Below, in pieces: positions 46,467 through 55,832 of a DNA stretch of 64,000 bases (the stretch's first letter is position 1; every line of letters starts with the position of its first letter). Below the pieces are notes generated by a model that worked only from the letters and a program-made list of their open reading frames with translations, ran no database searches and had not been told where the DNA came from. The translations under genes and the position numbers were made by a program. Source of the DNA: Tildeniella torsiva UHER 1998/13D (GTDB lineage: Bacteria > Cyanobacteriota > Cyanobacteriia > Phormidesmidales > Phormidesmidaceae). The stretch spans positions 512,960 to 576,959 of the forward strand of contig JAHHIH010000001.1 of the NCBI GenBank assembly GCA_019358835.1, in the 5' to 3' direction.

Positions 46467-47861
46467 ATGAGCGTTTCTGTGTTTCCAGTGGTGCCTGAGG
46501 GTAAAGCAGCGGATGAGACAGCCCTTCCCCAGTTGACCTGGCCCTGTTGCTCTCTTCAAGGGTTGACCTGGGCTGAGCGCCAGCAGCGGCGCAACCGGGC
46601 GATCGCCGCCCTTGACCTCAGCCCAGACAGCAGCATACCCGCCTGGGAAGAAGCCGCCCAGATGGCGACTCGGTTTCTCGGCGTACCCATTGCTGTGGTT
46701 ACCCTGGCCGACAGCCAGACTGAGTATGTACGGGCGGCGACTGGGCTATCCTGCCTGGGGGTCGGCAACCCCCTCTCGCAGCAGCGCCAGCTTCCCCTCC
46801 AGGAGGGGTTTGGGGGCTATATTCTCGATAGCGAACAGGCTCTGCTGGTGAGCGATACCCTGGAAAACCCTGGCTTGGCCCAGAGCGATCTGGTCATCAC
46901 CTACGGCATTAGGGCCTATGCCGGTGTGCCGCTCATGACCGGTCAGGGCATCTGCATTGGCACCCTGGCCGTGATGGCTATGCAGCCCAGGCCATTCACC
47001 GCCCAAGAGCTCGGGTTTCTAACCATGGCAGCTCGCTGGGGCATGAGCGAGTACGAACGTCAGCAGGCTACCTGCCTGGCCCCTGCCCCCCAGATACCTC
47101 TAGAATCTCTGGTGGATCGGGTGCGCCTCAACCTAATTAGCCAGCTCACCCAAGAGCTGCGCAGCCCCCTGACCACGGTGCTCGGCATGACTACCATGCT
47201 CAGCCGAGAGATCTACGGCCCCCTCACCCCCAAACAGCGTGAGTACACCGACATTGTGCACCGCAGCAGCCAGACCCTCATGGCTCTGGTAGAAGAACTC
47301 ATCGACCTCAACCCCCTAGAGACCGAACGCTCAGAGCTGGTGCCTACGGCTGTTGATATTGAAGCCCTAGGTCAGCAGGTGCTGGCAACCCTCACCCCCG
47401 TAGCTGAAGCCAGTGCCCAAACCCTAAGCCTCTCCGTAGAACCCGGCGAAAACCAATGGATTTTAGACCAGCGGATTGTAAAGCAGATCCTGTATCACCT
47501 GGCCTTTAGCATCATGCAGGTAGCCGGAGACAATGGCACCCTGCGCATTCATGCCTGTCGGCGGGGCAAGGCCCTGGCCCTGGCCCTATGGCTGTCTAAC
47601 CCCTGGCTGGGGGAGGGACTGCCCCAGGAGGTGGTCACGGTGCTTCAGGCTTCGACCTTGGCTCGCCAAACCCCTCGTTCCCTCCTCGGTATATTGCTGG
47701 GTCAGCACCTGGTGCAGCGCCACGGTGGGCAGATGACCGTGCAGGGCAGTACCGATAGCGACTGTCGGCTCCTGGTGCTGCTGCCCGGTTTAGAGGCCGC
47801 CACCGCCCGCTCAGAGGCGAGCCATCCCCAGACCGAAATCGAGGCCACCTGTCAGCGCTAG
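46467..47861 (+). CDS. GAF-domain histidine kinase-like protein lacking the phosphoacceptor His
   Basis: A 464-aa protein. Residues ~55-200 are a GAF domain (FLGVPIAVVTLADSQTEYV ... ARWGMSEYE). Residues ~215-285 are a HisKA-like dimerisation helix pair, but the phosphoacceptor position in the H-box is Gln (Q229 in LTQELRSPLTT instead of SHELRTPL). The C-terminal ATPase-like region keeps a late-motif stretch (LLGILLGQHLVQRHGG), yet the N-box Asn and the DxGxG loop are not recognisable. It is therefore probably a pseudokinase sensor that controls a partner allosterically. TTG at 46461 is an alternative start. The next gene encodes an OmpR-type response regulator. Confidence 0.8.
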   Translation: MSVSVFPVVPEGKAADETALPQLTWPCCSLQGLTWAERQQRRNRAIAALDLSPDSSIPAWEEAAQMATRFLGVPIAVVTLADSQTEYVRAATGLSCLGVGNPLSQQRQLPLQEGFGGYILDSEQALLVSDTLENPGLAQSDLVITYGIRAYAGVPLMTGQGICIGTLAVMAMQPRPFTAQELGFLTMAARWGMSEYERQQATCLAPAPQIPLESLVDRVRLNLISQLTQELRSPLTTVLGMTTMLSREIYGPLTPKQREYTDIVHRSSQTLMALVEELIDLNPLETERSELVPTAVDIEALGQQVLATLTPVAEASAQTLSLSVEPGENQWILDQRIVKQILYHLAFSIMQVAGDNGTLRIHACRRGKALALALWLSNPWLGEGLPQEVVTVLQASTLARQTPRSLLGILLGQHLVQRHGGQMTVQGSTDSDCRLLVLLPGLEAATARSEASHPQTEIEATCQR

Positions 47862-48080
47862 GCCGGGGCAAGTTTACGCAAGCTTAACCAGAAGCCGATG
47901 TTTCCTTAAGCTGAGTCCGACAGGATAGCGGAGTGGTGCAGACGCCGATTTGCTGGCTGGGCGGCGAGCAAACGCCACGGTTGACGAGCGCTCCCTAGGT
48001 CACGGGCTAGTCTCTGTGGGCAGCGATCGACCGTCGTGCGCAGTCTGCCTTCGCCTGTTCACGCTCCGTTAGGCTGTGCT

Positions 48081-48830
48081 GTGCAAAAAATATCCCCTGG
48101 GCGATCGTCGTTGTCGACGGTGCAAGAGCGCATTTTAATCATTGACGACGAAGACCTGATCCGCGAAACCGTGGCTCTGGCGCTGACGGAGCAGGGCTAT
48201 CAGGTGATTACTGCCGAGTCAGGTCATCGCGCCCTAGAGCTGATGTTTCCGGCGGCTGGGGAGGGTCTTACTGGCCTAGAGATTGATTTGGCCATTGTTG
48301 ACCTCATGCTGCCCGGCGTTAATGGGCTAGATATTTGCCGCATGATGCGCCACCACAATTTGGATATGCCCATTCTAATTTTGAGCGCCAAGGGGGCCGA
48401 GATGGATCGGGTGGTGGGTCTGGAGGTGGGGGCTGACGACTACTTGCCCAAGCCCTTTGGCATGCGCGAGCTAATCGCCCGCTGCCGAGCCCTGCTGCGG
48501 CGCTACCAGTGGTCAACGGCCCAGCCCAGCAGCGCCGTCTTGACCTACCGCGAGATTGTGCTTCACGCCACGGAGTTCAGAGTTTTGGTGGCGGGGCAAG
48601 AGGTGAATCTATCGCCCAAGGAATTTCGCATTCTAGAGCTGTTTATGCAGAGCCCCAACCGGGTCTGGTCGCGGGAGGAGCTGATTCAGGCGGTGTGGGG
48701 GGCCGATTTTGTGGGCGATCGCAAAACCGTAGACGTGCACATTCGCTGGCTGCGCGAAAAGATTGAGCACGACCCGGCGCACCCGCAGTATGTGACGACG
48801 CTGCGCGGGTTTGGCTATCGGTTTGGGTGA
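48081..48830 (+). CDS. OmpR/PhoB-family response regulator
   Basis: Receiver domain (ILIIDDEDLIRETVALAL, phosphorylation Asp in VDLMLPGVNGLD, Lys in DDYLPKPFG) followed by a winged-helix DNA-binding domain (LSPKEFRILELFMQSPNRVW, VDVHIRWLREKIE). Intact and probably active. The start is uncertain: GTG codons at 48036, 48081 and 48120 are all in frame and none has a good ribosome site. It lies 219 bp after the degenerate kinase gene; the real phosphodonor is probably encoded elsewhere. Confidence 0.88.
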   Translation: MQKISPGRSSLSTVQERILIIDDEDLIRETVALALTEQGYQVITAESGHRALELMFPAAGEGLTGLEIDLAIVDLMLPGVNGLDICRMMRHHNLDMPILILSAKGAEMDRVVGLEVGADDYLPKPFGMRELIARCRALLRRYQWSTAQPSSAVLTYREIVLHATEFRVLVAGQEVNLSPKEFRILELFMQSPNRVWSREELIQAVWGADFVGDRKTVDVHIRWLREKIEHDPAHPQYVTTLRGFGYRFG

Positions 48831-48890
48831 GGGAGTAGGGAGTGCGGAGTGGGGAGTAGGGAGTGGGGAGTAGGGAGTGGGGAATCAGGG
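48831..48890. repeat. G-rich 14-bp minisatellite
   Basis: Imperfect tandem copies of GGGGAGTAGGGAGT start right after the response-regulator stop codon. Short G-rich satellites like this are scattered between cyanobacterial genes and vary between strains. Confidence 0.75.
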
Positions 48891-48960
48891 TGGTGAATTC
48901 CCTGAGGGTGGCTGGAGGCGATATGATCGGTAGGGTCTAAGCTGCGATGGGAGATTCGCC

Positions 48961-49521
48961 GTGCGAGAAATTTTGATTAGCCTAGGAATTTTGGCGGCCT
49001 GCTGCGTGGTGCTGCTGGTAGCTCAGTTTACCAGCCCCCAACCCGAGGCCATGGCCGCGAATCTGGACACCCCTCAGGTCACCGAAGCGGTCATCGCTGA
49101 GCCCGTCGTCCAACTTGCCCAGGCCGCCGCTGACCTAGTTCCTGCCGAAGAGGATGCCTCGACCATGATGCCCGAAGAAACTTTAGTAACTACCGACTCT
49201 GGCCTACAGTACGTTGACGTTGTTGAAGGCACAGGGGCCATGCCTCAGCCGGGGCAGCGGGTTACGGTGCACTACACCGGCACCCTCGAAGACGGTACTA
49301 AGTTTGACAGTTCCCGCGATCGCGGTCGCCCCTTTACCTTTCAAATTGGGGTGGGTCAGGTGATCAAAGGCTGGGATGAAGGGGTGGGCACCATGCGGGT
49401 GGGTGGCCAGCGCAAGCTGGTGATTCCCTCGGAGCTTGGCTACGGCAGCCGGGGCGCTGGGGGCGTGATTCCGCCCAACGCCACCCTGCTGTTTGATGTA
49501 GAACTGCTGCGCATCGGCTAA
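48961..49521 (+). CDS. FKBP-type peptidyl-prolyl cis-trans isomerase
   Basis: Proline isomerase for folding of exported proteins. An N-terminal membrane helix ([18 protein letters not shown]) is followed by a ~55-residue linker and an FKBP domain (residues ~80-186) with [38 protein letters not shown] and the C-terminal [10 protein letters not shown]. Probably periplasmic or thylakoid-lumenal. The start is GTG. Converges on the N-acetyltransferase gene with 33 bp between stops. Confidence 0.92.
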   Translation: MREILISLGILAACCVVLLVAQFTSPQPEAMAANLDTPQVTEAVIAEPVVQLAQAAADLVPAEEDASTMMPEETLVTTDSGLQYVDVVEGTGAMPQPGQRVTVHYTGTLEDGTKFDSSRDRGRPFTFQIGVGQVIKGWDEGVGTMRVGGQRKLVIPSELGYGSRGAGGVIPPNATLLFDVELLRIG

Positions 49522-49554
49522 CCTGAGCCCGACGCAGATTTTTCTGAACAAGCC

Positions 49555-50424
49555 CTAGGATGCCGCGAAGCGTTCTAGGGCTTGTTGTAGATCTAGGGTG
49601 GCGGGCACCCGCAGCCCAAAGCGATCGCTCAGCACCTCGTGCAGTGCAGCGGCAGTAGTCAGCAGGCGCTTCTCCGATCGCCCGTCCAGGTAGCGGGTAG
49701 TCAACTGGTTGTTGAGCAGGGAGTGGCGGCGACCATCCCCAGGTCGGGCCGCAATCAGCGCGTTGACAAACAGCGACTGGGGATGGGTTGACACATGCCA
49801 GTTACTCACCTCGTAGTCGCAGCGGTGCTGCTCTTGCAGGTCAAAACAGTACAGCGGTTTCCACAGCTGGTTGAGCTGAGCTTCGAGGCAGTAGGTTTGC
49901 CCGGTCACGGTCAGGCGATAGGGTTCGTGGGTAGTGGGTTGAGGAACCTCCGGCACCAGCGCCAGCGGCTCTGGCACCGTCAGACCGCCAAAGCCCACAT
50001 CGGCAATGTAGGGCAGGTCGTCAATCTCTACTTTCAGCAGCATGTGGCTGCGGGGGGTAACGGTGCCCTCCGGCAGATTCCACCGCACGCGGGCGGCCAG
50101 ATTTGTGACCTGAAAACCCAGGGCTACCAGCACCGATCGCAGCAGCAGATTTTGCTCAAAACAGTAGCCGCCCCGCTGGTCGTGAATCAGCTTTTGCTGT
50201 AGATCGCCCAACCCTAGGGAGACAGGTCGGTGGAAAAACGAGCTGAGGTTTTCGAAGGCAATGGTGCTGGTATGTCCCCGGTGAATGGCCCGCAGGGTTT
50301 CGAGGGTAGGCGCGGGATAGCCAGACTGGGAGGCTCCGTCAGCACCGCCATAGCCAATGCGCTCAAAATAGGCCGCTAGGTCGAGATCCGCCGCCTCTGC
50401 GCTGTTGCGGGACTGTTTTGCCAT
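49555..50424 (-). CDS. Arylamine N-acetyltransferase family protein
   Basis: Acetyl-CoA-dependent N-acetyltransferase fold of 289 aa. The catalytic triad is complete: Cys in RGGYCFEQN, His in PRSHMLLKV and Asp in IADVGFGG. The N-terminal block HTSTIAFENLSSFF is typical. Natural substrates in cyanobacteria are unknown; possibilities include arylamine detoxification or a step in a secondary pathway. Confidence 0.92.
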   Translation of the reverse strand: MAKQSRNSAEAADLDLAAYFERIGYGGADGASQSGYPAPTLETLRAIHRGHTSTIAFENLSSFFHRPVSLGLGDLQQKLIHDQRGGYCFEQNLLLRSVLVALGFQVTNLAARVRWNLPEGTVTPRSHMLLKVEIDDLPYIADVGFGGLTVPEPLALVPEVPQPTTHEPYRLTVTGQTYCLEAQLNQLWKPLYCFDLQEQHRCDYEVSNWHVSTHPQSLFVNALIAARPGDGRRHSLLNNQLTTRYLDGRSEKRLLTTAAALHEVLSDRFGLRVPATLDLQQALERFAAS

Positions 50425-50472
50425 TAGCGTCGCTCCCAGACCAGTTTAAAACCAGACCCCATGGGGCTAACC

Positions 50473-50955
50473 TCAGCGGCCAGAATCCTTAGATCGCTGG
50501 AAGTCGCGCAGGGCGCGCTGGGTTTTAGGCCCCGTTACTCCGTCTACTCGGCCAGGGTCATAGCCGCGCTTGGCCAGCTGCTGCTGCACCTGGCGAGCAC
50601 CCTCGGTCAGGCTTTCATCCAGCTCTTCGAGCAGTTCTAGGGCTTTCTCGCTGGGCTGACCCCTGTGGGTGAGGTCGAGCAGTTCGCGCAGCCGCGCCTT
50701 GAGGTTTTCGTTGACCGAGGCGTAGACCCGCGTGGCGCTGCCCAGGCCAATGGCGTGGTCAATAAAGTGGTCGGCTTCGTTGATCCAAAAGTCGAGGCGG
50801 CCATCGGCTTCGGCCAGGGCGAGTAGTTCGTCGAGACGCTGGCTCTCAGCATCGCTCAAGCAGGGGAGGGCGGCCAGACGGCAATATTCTTGCACCAGAG
50901 CCAGGCAGTCGGCGTCGGCAATGCCCGGAATTTGCTGCGTTAACGGTTCACCCAT
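50473..50955 (-). CDS. Hypothetical protein with peptidoglycan-binding-like C-terminus
   Basis: A 160-aa soluble protein. Most of it is helical and of unknown family (ADCLALVQEYCRLAAL, LDELLALAEADGRLDFWINE). The last ~45 residues (QQLAKRGYDPGRVDGVTGPK followed by TQRALRDFQR) form a PG_binding_1-type helical repeat. No signal peptide is visible, which is odd for a wall-binding protein. The ATG at 50955 is chosen over a TTG at 51000. Confidence 0.7.
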   Translation of the reverse strand: MGEPLTQQIPGIADADCLALVQEYCRLAALPCLSDAESQRLDELLALAEADGRLDFWINEADHFIDHAIGLGSATRVYASVNENLKARLRELLDLTHRGQPSEKALELLEELDESLTEGARQVQQQLAKRGYDPGRVDGVTGPKTQRALRDFQRSKDSGR

Positions 50956-51062
50956 GGTCTGACTCGCTGTCGGTACGGTATCAACAAAGCATGCAATCAA
51001 AGCTAGATCTGTAGTTTACCTGCTGCTAGACCGGTCCCACGAGGGGGGAAACCCCCAAAGCA

Positions 51063-52607
51063 CTAGTGGCCAGCCATCTTGTGGCCAATGTCGGCGACAT
51101 TGGCCTGCTCAATGGCGCTCTCGTAGACAAACTGCCCGTCGCTAATCACTAAAATGCGATCGCCCAGGGCCAGCAGCTCGTCGAGGTCTTCGCTCACCAG
51201 CAGCACCGCTACGCCCCGATTGCGGGCCTCCACCAGGGCGTTGTGAATCTGGTCTACGGCCTGGAAATCGAGACCAAAGCAGGGGTTGGCGGCAATCAGC
51301 AGGTTGACATCGGGGGACGACAGCTCCCGTGCTAGCACCGCCCGCTGCACGTTGCCCCCCGACAGATTTTGTATAGGGGTATCCGGGGAAGGAGTCTTGA
51401 CGGAAAACGCCGCGATCAGCCCCTGGGCAGCCTCGCGAATGGCCCTGAGCATAAGCCACAGGCGAGCGCGGGCCTGGGGAGGGCGATCGAAGGTGCGTAG
51501 GGCCATGTTTTCGGCCACCGACATGCCAGGCACGCAGGCGTTGCGCAGGGGTTCTTCGGGCAGGGTGCAGACGCCGTGGCTATACATTTCGCCCCGAGTG
51601 GCGCGGTAGGGGTCGCCGTTGACCTCGATGTGGCCGTGGGTGGGCGATCGCTGGCCCGCCAGCGCCTCCACCAGCTCTCGCTGGCCGTTGCCCGAAACCC
51701 CGGCAATGCCGACAATCTCGCCGCTGCACACCGTCAGGTCGAGGGGGCCAAAGGCAGGCAGACCGTTGTCTTTGAGCGCTCCTAGACCATGCACTGTCAG
51801 CACCGGATGGTGCTCTGCAATGGAGGCTTTATCAACCGCCTTAGTGGCCCGCTCGGCTCCCAGCATCATGCGGGCCATATCGGCTACAGTCAGGTCGGCC
51901 ACCGCCCCGTGGCCCGCCAGGTGACCCTTGCGCAGCACCGTCACCTCGTCGGTAAAGGCCAACACCTCACGAAACTTGTGGGTGATCAGCAGCACGCTGA
52001 GGTGACCGGCCTGCACCTCCTGGCGCAGCAGCCCCAGCACCTCGTCGGCCTCGTCGGGGGTGAGCACCGAGGTGGGCTCGTCAAGGATGAGAATGCGGCT
52101 TTGCAGGTAGAGCTGCTTGAGAATTTCGAGCTTTTGCTTTTGCCCCGCCGCCAGCTGGCCCACGGGCGTGTCGAGGTCAACCTGAAAGGGCGATCGCTCC
52201 ATAAAGGTGCGCAGGGCGGCGTACTCGCGGGTCCAGTTGATTACCTGGGTGCGATCGTAGCGGCTGAGCACTAGGTTTTCGGCCACGGTCATAGCGGGCA
52301 CCGACGTGAAGTGCTGGTACACCATGCCAATGCCGCAGCCGTGGGCATCTTTGGGGCTTTTGATTGGGTAGATCTCGTTGTCAACCAAGATTTGCCCAGC
52401 GGTGGGCGAGTAGAAACCCATAATGCACTTCACCAGGGTGCTCTTACCCGCCCCATTTTCCCCCAGCAGTCCGTGGAAGGTGCCCGGCTTGAGGGTGAGG
52501 GTGACATCGTCAAGGGCCACCAAGCTGCCAAACCGCTTGGTCATATTCACCACCTTGAGTTCGGGCGGTGGGTTGAGATGCAGCAGTGGCGGGGCAACGG
52601 TGGTCAT
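51063..52607 (-). CDS. ABC transporter ATPase with two nucleotide-binding domains (sugar/nucleoside type)
   Basis: Fused double ATPase like RbsA, MglA or the nucleoside transporter ATPase YufO/NupO. The first domain has a full Walker A (GENGAGKSTLVK) and Walker B (ILILDEPTSVLT). The second has a degenerate P-loop (GVSGNGQRELVEALAG) but a good signature (LSGGNVQRAVLAREL), the normal pattern of this group. These ATPases energise uptake with two permeases and a lipoprotein or binding protein; none of those genes is adjacent. It follows cobD by about 90 bp, with a hairpin between. Confidence 0.9.
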   Translation of the reverse strand: MTTVAPPLLHLNPPPELKVVNMTKRFGSLVALDDVTLTLKPGTFHGLLGENGAGKSTLVKCIMGFYSPTAGQILVDNEIYPIKSPKDAHGCGIGMVYQHFTSVPAMTVAENLVLSRYDRTQVINWTREYAALRTFMERSPFQVDLDTPVGQLAAGQKQKLEILKQLYLQSRILILDEPTSVLTPDEADEVLGLLRQEVQAGHLSVLLITHKFREVLAFTDEVTVLRKGHLAGHGAVADLTVADMARMMLGAERATKAVDKASIAEHHPVLTVHGLGALKDNGLPAFGPLDLTVCSGEIVGIAGVSGNGQRELVEALAGQRSPTHGHIEVNGDPYRATRGEMYSHGVCTLPEEPLRNACVPGMSVAENMALRTFDRPPQARARLWLMLRAIREAAQGLIAAFSVKTPSPDTPIQNLSGGNVQRAVLARELSSPDVNLLIAANPCFGLDFQAVDQIHNALVEARNRGVAVLLVSEDLDELLALGDRILVISDGQFVYESAIEQANVADIGHKMAGH

Positions 52608-52676
52608 AGGCGGCTCAGGTTCGACGGGAAATTGCTACGGGGAAACCAACAGGACTCACGGATCAATTGCTCTAGG

Positions 52677-52697
52677 CCCAATCATTTCAGGATTGGG
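52677..52697 (-). terminator. Hairpin between cobD and ABC ATPase gene
   Basis: CCCAATC (52677-52683) and GATTGGG (52691-52697) form a 7-bp stem with a 7-nt loop, just beyond the cobD stop. No clear T-tract follows, so termination may be partial. Confidence 0.45.
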
Positions 52698-52701
52698 GGC
52701 A

Positions 52702-53817
52702 TCATACTGCCACAGCCTGCCCCAGGGCTGTTAGCAAACGCTCATTTTCGGCAGCGGTGCGCACCGCCACCCGAAAGTAGTCTGCCCCCAGCTCAGGGAA
52801 ACTGAGACAATCGCGAATCAGCACCTGGTGACTGCGCAGCAATTTTTCCTGCAGCATGGGAGCCGGGGTCGTGGTGCGGACGAGCAGGTAGTTAGCAGCT
52901 CCGGCCAGGGGATACAGTCCAGGGATAGCCCGCAGTCCGTCAAACAGGGCGGTACGGGTCGGGGGCAACCAATCCCAGGTGCGGGCTTGAAAGGCCTTGT
53001 CTTGCACCGCCGCGATCGCCCCCGCCGCCGCCAAAGCATTCACAGGCCAGGGGTCGCGCCAGCGCTGCCAGCGGCGAAGGCGATCGGGGTGGCCCAGGGC
53101 GTAGCCAATGCGCAGGCCCGGCAGGCTGTAGAACTTGGTCAGCGACCTGAGCACCACCAGGTTCGGGTAGCGATCGAGTTCACCGATTAACGACTGCTGC
53201 TGATCCGGCAGCACAAAATCCATAAAGGCTTCATCCACAATCACGGTGTCAGCGCGATCGAGCAGTGGCTTGAGGCTGTCCACGCTCCATAGGCGACCCG
53301 TGGGGTTGTGGGGATTATTGATTAAAATACCTGCCACCTCGACGTCTGGCCCGACGATGGCGTTTTGAAGGGAGTCCTCCCCCATCATCTCCCCCAGGGA
53401 CAGCGGCCAGGGTTTGACCGGCACCCCAAAGGCGACAAGGGCTCGCCCATAGTCGCCAAAGGCCGGAGTCAGCAGGTGGCAGCCCACCGGAGCAGGCCCC
53501 TTAGCTAGGTCGCGGGCGGCCCAGGTCAGCAGCTCGGCGGCCCCGTTACCCGGCAGCACCCAGTCGGCGGGCAACCGGTGGTACTCGGCCAGGGCATAGC
53601 GCAGGGCGCTGTAGTCGGGGTCGGGGTAGTGGCGCAGCTGCCCCAGGGCCTCGGCCAGGGCCAGCACCACTGACTCGGGTGGCCCCAGGGGGTTAATGCT
53701 GGCCGAAAAGTCTAGAAGAGAATCGGGGGAACAGTTGGCGACAGCAGCAGCCCAGACCAGGTTTCCCCCGTGAACGGGTCGAATTGAAGCTGTGGGAGCA
53801 GAGGGTATGAAGGTCAA
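52702..53817 (-). CDS. cobD: Threonine-phosphate decarboxylase-like aminotransferase
   Basis: PLP enzyme of the HisC/CobD fold. In cobalamin biosynthesis CobD (CobC in other nomenclature) makes (R)-1-aminopropan-2-ol phosphate from threonine phosphate for the nucleotide loop. Features: HGGNLVWAA at the N-terminus, LDFSASINPLGPP, INNPHNPTGRLW and the PLP lysine in SLTKFYSLPGLRIGYA. The gene begins 8 bp after the hupB stop, so cotranscription with the HU gene is likely. Confidence 0.88.
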   Translation of the reverse strand: MTFIPSAPTASIRPVHGGNLVWAAAVANCSPDSLLDFSASINPLGPPESVVLALAEALGQLRHYPDPDYSALRYALAEYHRLPADWVLPGNGAAELLTWAARDLAKGPAPVGCHLLTPAFGDYGRALVAFGVPVKPWPLSLGEMMGEDSLQNAIVGPDVEVAGILINNPHNPTGRLWSVDSLKPLLDRADTVIVDEAFMDFVLPDQQQSLIGELDRYPNLVVLRSLTKFYSLPGLRIGYALGHPDRLRRWQRWRDPWPVNALAAAGAIAAVQDKAFQARTWDWLPPTRTALFDGLRAIPGLYPLAGAANYLLVRTTTPAPMLQEKLLRSHQVLIRDCLSFPELGADYFRVAVRTAAENERLLTALGQAVAV

Positions 53818-53825
53818 GGGAGTGG

Positions 53826-54116
53826 TTACTTAGCCACTTTCTCTTTGAACAGTTTGCCAGCAGAAAACGCAGGTACCTTGGTCGCCGGAATCACCATGGT
53901 GTCACCGGTTTTGGGGTTGCGCCCCTCCCGCTCTTTGCGCTCGCGTCGCTCAAAGGAGCCAAACCCTACTAGGGTGACTTTTTCGCCTGCTGCAACGGCT
54001 TCCATAATGGCGTCGATGGTGGCCGTAATCACCGAGTCCACGTCTTTCTTGGTCATAGACTTGTCGCCGGTAGAGGCTTTCTCAGCCACCTTATCAACGA
54101 GTTCAGCTTTGTTCAT
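53826..54116 (-). CDS. hupB: HU family DNA-binding protein
   Basis: Nucleoid protein of 96 aa. Starts MNKAELVDKVAEK; the DNA-wrapping arm region RKEREGRNPKTGDTMVIPA and the C-terminal VPAFSAGKLFKEKV are typical. AGGAGA precedes the ATG. It heads a tight minus-strand run with cobD. Confidence 0.95.
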   Translation of the reverse strand: MNKAELVDKVAEKASTGDKSMTKKDVDSVITATIDAIMEAVAAGEKVTLVGFGSFERRERKEREGRNPKTGDTMVIPATKVPAFSAGKLFKEKVAK

Positions 54117-54329
54117 AACTGTCTCCTATGGGCAAAGAACATTCGGATAGCAGCCGCAATCTGACGATAGACCCAGAGCTCGTACAACGGCCCCGGCAGC
54201 CAAAACGGCTGAAACCCCTGTCAATCCAGAATTTCACTGCCCCATTCTAAGGGCAACCCTAGGAAAGTGGATCGCCAAAAGCTTTAATTTATGTGGATTC
54301 CGGGGTTTTTTAAGAAAGTTAAACAGCTC

Positions 54330-54368
54330 AAAGCCCCAGGTCACCGATCTTGGGCAGCCTAGGGCTTT
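54330..54368 (-). terminator. Possible terminator of hemF
   Basis: AAAGCCCCAGG (54330-54340) and CCTAGGGCTTT (54358-54368) form an 11-bp stem with one mismatch. On the minus strand it lies about 45 bp past the hemF stop. The T-rich tail is not immediate. Confidence 0.45.
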
Positions 54369-54414
54369 GAGTGAAGGTCTTATCTGGCAAGGGATACAGG
54401 GATTAGGCCAAAGC

Positions 54415-55455
54415 TTAGCCAGCGGGGCTGCCCGACCAGTTAACCCAGTCCTGAGGATTGAGAAATACCTCGTACAGCCGCGCCTCGGGGCTCCCAGTCT
54501 CGGGGGTGTAGCCGTATTCCCAACGCACCAGGGGAGGCAGCGACATCAAAATCGACTCGGTGCGCCCGTTGGTTTGTAGACCAAAGATCGTACCCCGGTC
54601 ATACACCAGGTTGAACTCCACGTAGCGGCCCCGCCGGTAGAGCTGAAACTGTCGCTGGTGGTCGCTGTACTCCGTAGCGTGGCGACGCTCGACAATGGGT
54701 ACGTAGGCGGGCAAAAAGGCGTTACCGCAGTCACGGGAGAAATTAAACAGATCGTCCCAGCCGCGAGGGGGCAGTTCGCCAATGCTCTGGCTGGTCTGGT
54801 CAGCGGCTTTGCCCGACTCGGGGCCTCGGTAGAGCATGCCCTGGCCATCCTGGTAATCAAAGAAAATACCGCCCACGCCCCGAGTTTCGCCCCGGTGTTT
54901 GAGGTAGAAGTACTCGTCGCACCAGGGCTTAAACACCTGGTAATAATTGGGATTGTGGCGATCGCAGGTCTGCTTCAGCGTCTGGTGAAAATGCACCACA
55001 TCTTCGTCGAAAGGGTAGTAGGGGGTGAGGTCGATGCCGCCGCCAAACCACCACACCGGGCCTGCCTCAAAATAGCGATAGTTGAGGTGCACCGTCGGAA
55101 TGAACGGGTTGCGGGGGTGCAGCACCATGGAGGTGCCGGTGGCGTAGAAGCGGTGCCCTGCCGCCTCGGGGCGCTGCACCAAAATCGACGGCGGCAGGTG
55201 GTCGCCCCACACTTCAGAAAAGTTAACGCCGCCCTGTTCAAAGATCTTGCCCTGCTTGATCACGCGCGATCGCCCGCCGCCGCCCTCGGGCCGATCCCAG
55301 GCGTCTTGCTGAAATTGGGCACCGCCATCGAGGGCCTCTAGCTTGTCACAAATGCTGTCTTGCAGCTGCTTCAGCATGGCGCTGACGCGATCGCGAGAAT
55401 CTGCCGGAGGTGCAGTGTTGGCAGCAGCGGGCTTAGATACAGGGGTGGTGGTCAT
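54415..55455 (-). CDS. hemF: Oxygen-dependent coproporphyrinogen III oxidase
   Basis: Decarboxylates coproporphyrinogen III to protoporphyrinogen IX with O2, on the route to haem and chlorophyll. Conserved segments: [67 protein letters not shown] and [15 protein letters not shown]. The first ~25 residues are a low-complexity extension. 346 aa, normal for cyanobacteria. Confidence 0.95.
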   Translation of the reverse strand: MTTTPVSKPAAANTAPPADSRDRVSAMLKQLQDSICDKLEALDGGAQFQQDAWDRPEGGGGRSRVIKQGKIFEQGGVNFSEVWGDHLPPSILVQRPEAAGHRFYATGTSMVLHPRNPFIPTVHLNYRYFEAGPVWWFGGGIDLTPYYPFDEDVVHFHQTLKQTCDRHNPNYYQVFKPWCDEYFYLKHRGETRGVGGIFFDYQDGQGMLYRGPESGKAADQTSQSIGELPPRGWDDLFNFSRDCGNAFLPAYVPIVERRHATEYSDHQRQFQLYRRGRYVEFNLVYDRGTIFGLQTNGRTESILMSLPPLVRWEYGYTPETGSPEARLYEVFLNPQDWVNWSGSPAG

Positions 55456-55832
55456 GGGCGTGGAGAAAACAATATGTTATGTCGGCACCGGGTCGAATAT
55501 GTCACACTGTGGAATGGCCTATGCAGGAGCTTACGGATCCAATTTTTCTCCCATCGCCTGCATTTACCCGATAGCCGCCTAGGCAATTTGGTCTCAGGCA
55601 ACACCATCTCACGGTGCCCAGTTTTCACACGCTACCGTGAAACCCGACCCAACACCAACCTCATCCGCCAGGTTGAGAAAAATGTTTAGAAACGCAACGT
55701 TCTGTAACGACAGCTCGGCCTAGCCCAGCCTTTTTTTGCCCCCCGTAACGCCCATGATCGATTTGCCAGCCGCCTTAACCCGCTATGGTCTCCAGGTAAC
55801 ATCCTGGTCGGCTAGCGATGGGGGGCGCGGCC
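55456..55832 (+). other. Intergenic region between divergent hemF and SRPBCC gene
   Basis: About 380 bp; no supported gene. It should hold both promoters. I see no riboswitch-like or tRNA structure here. Confidence 0.5.
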
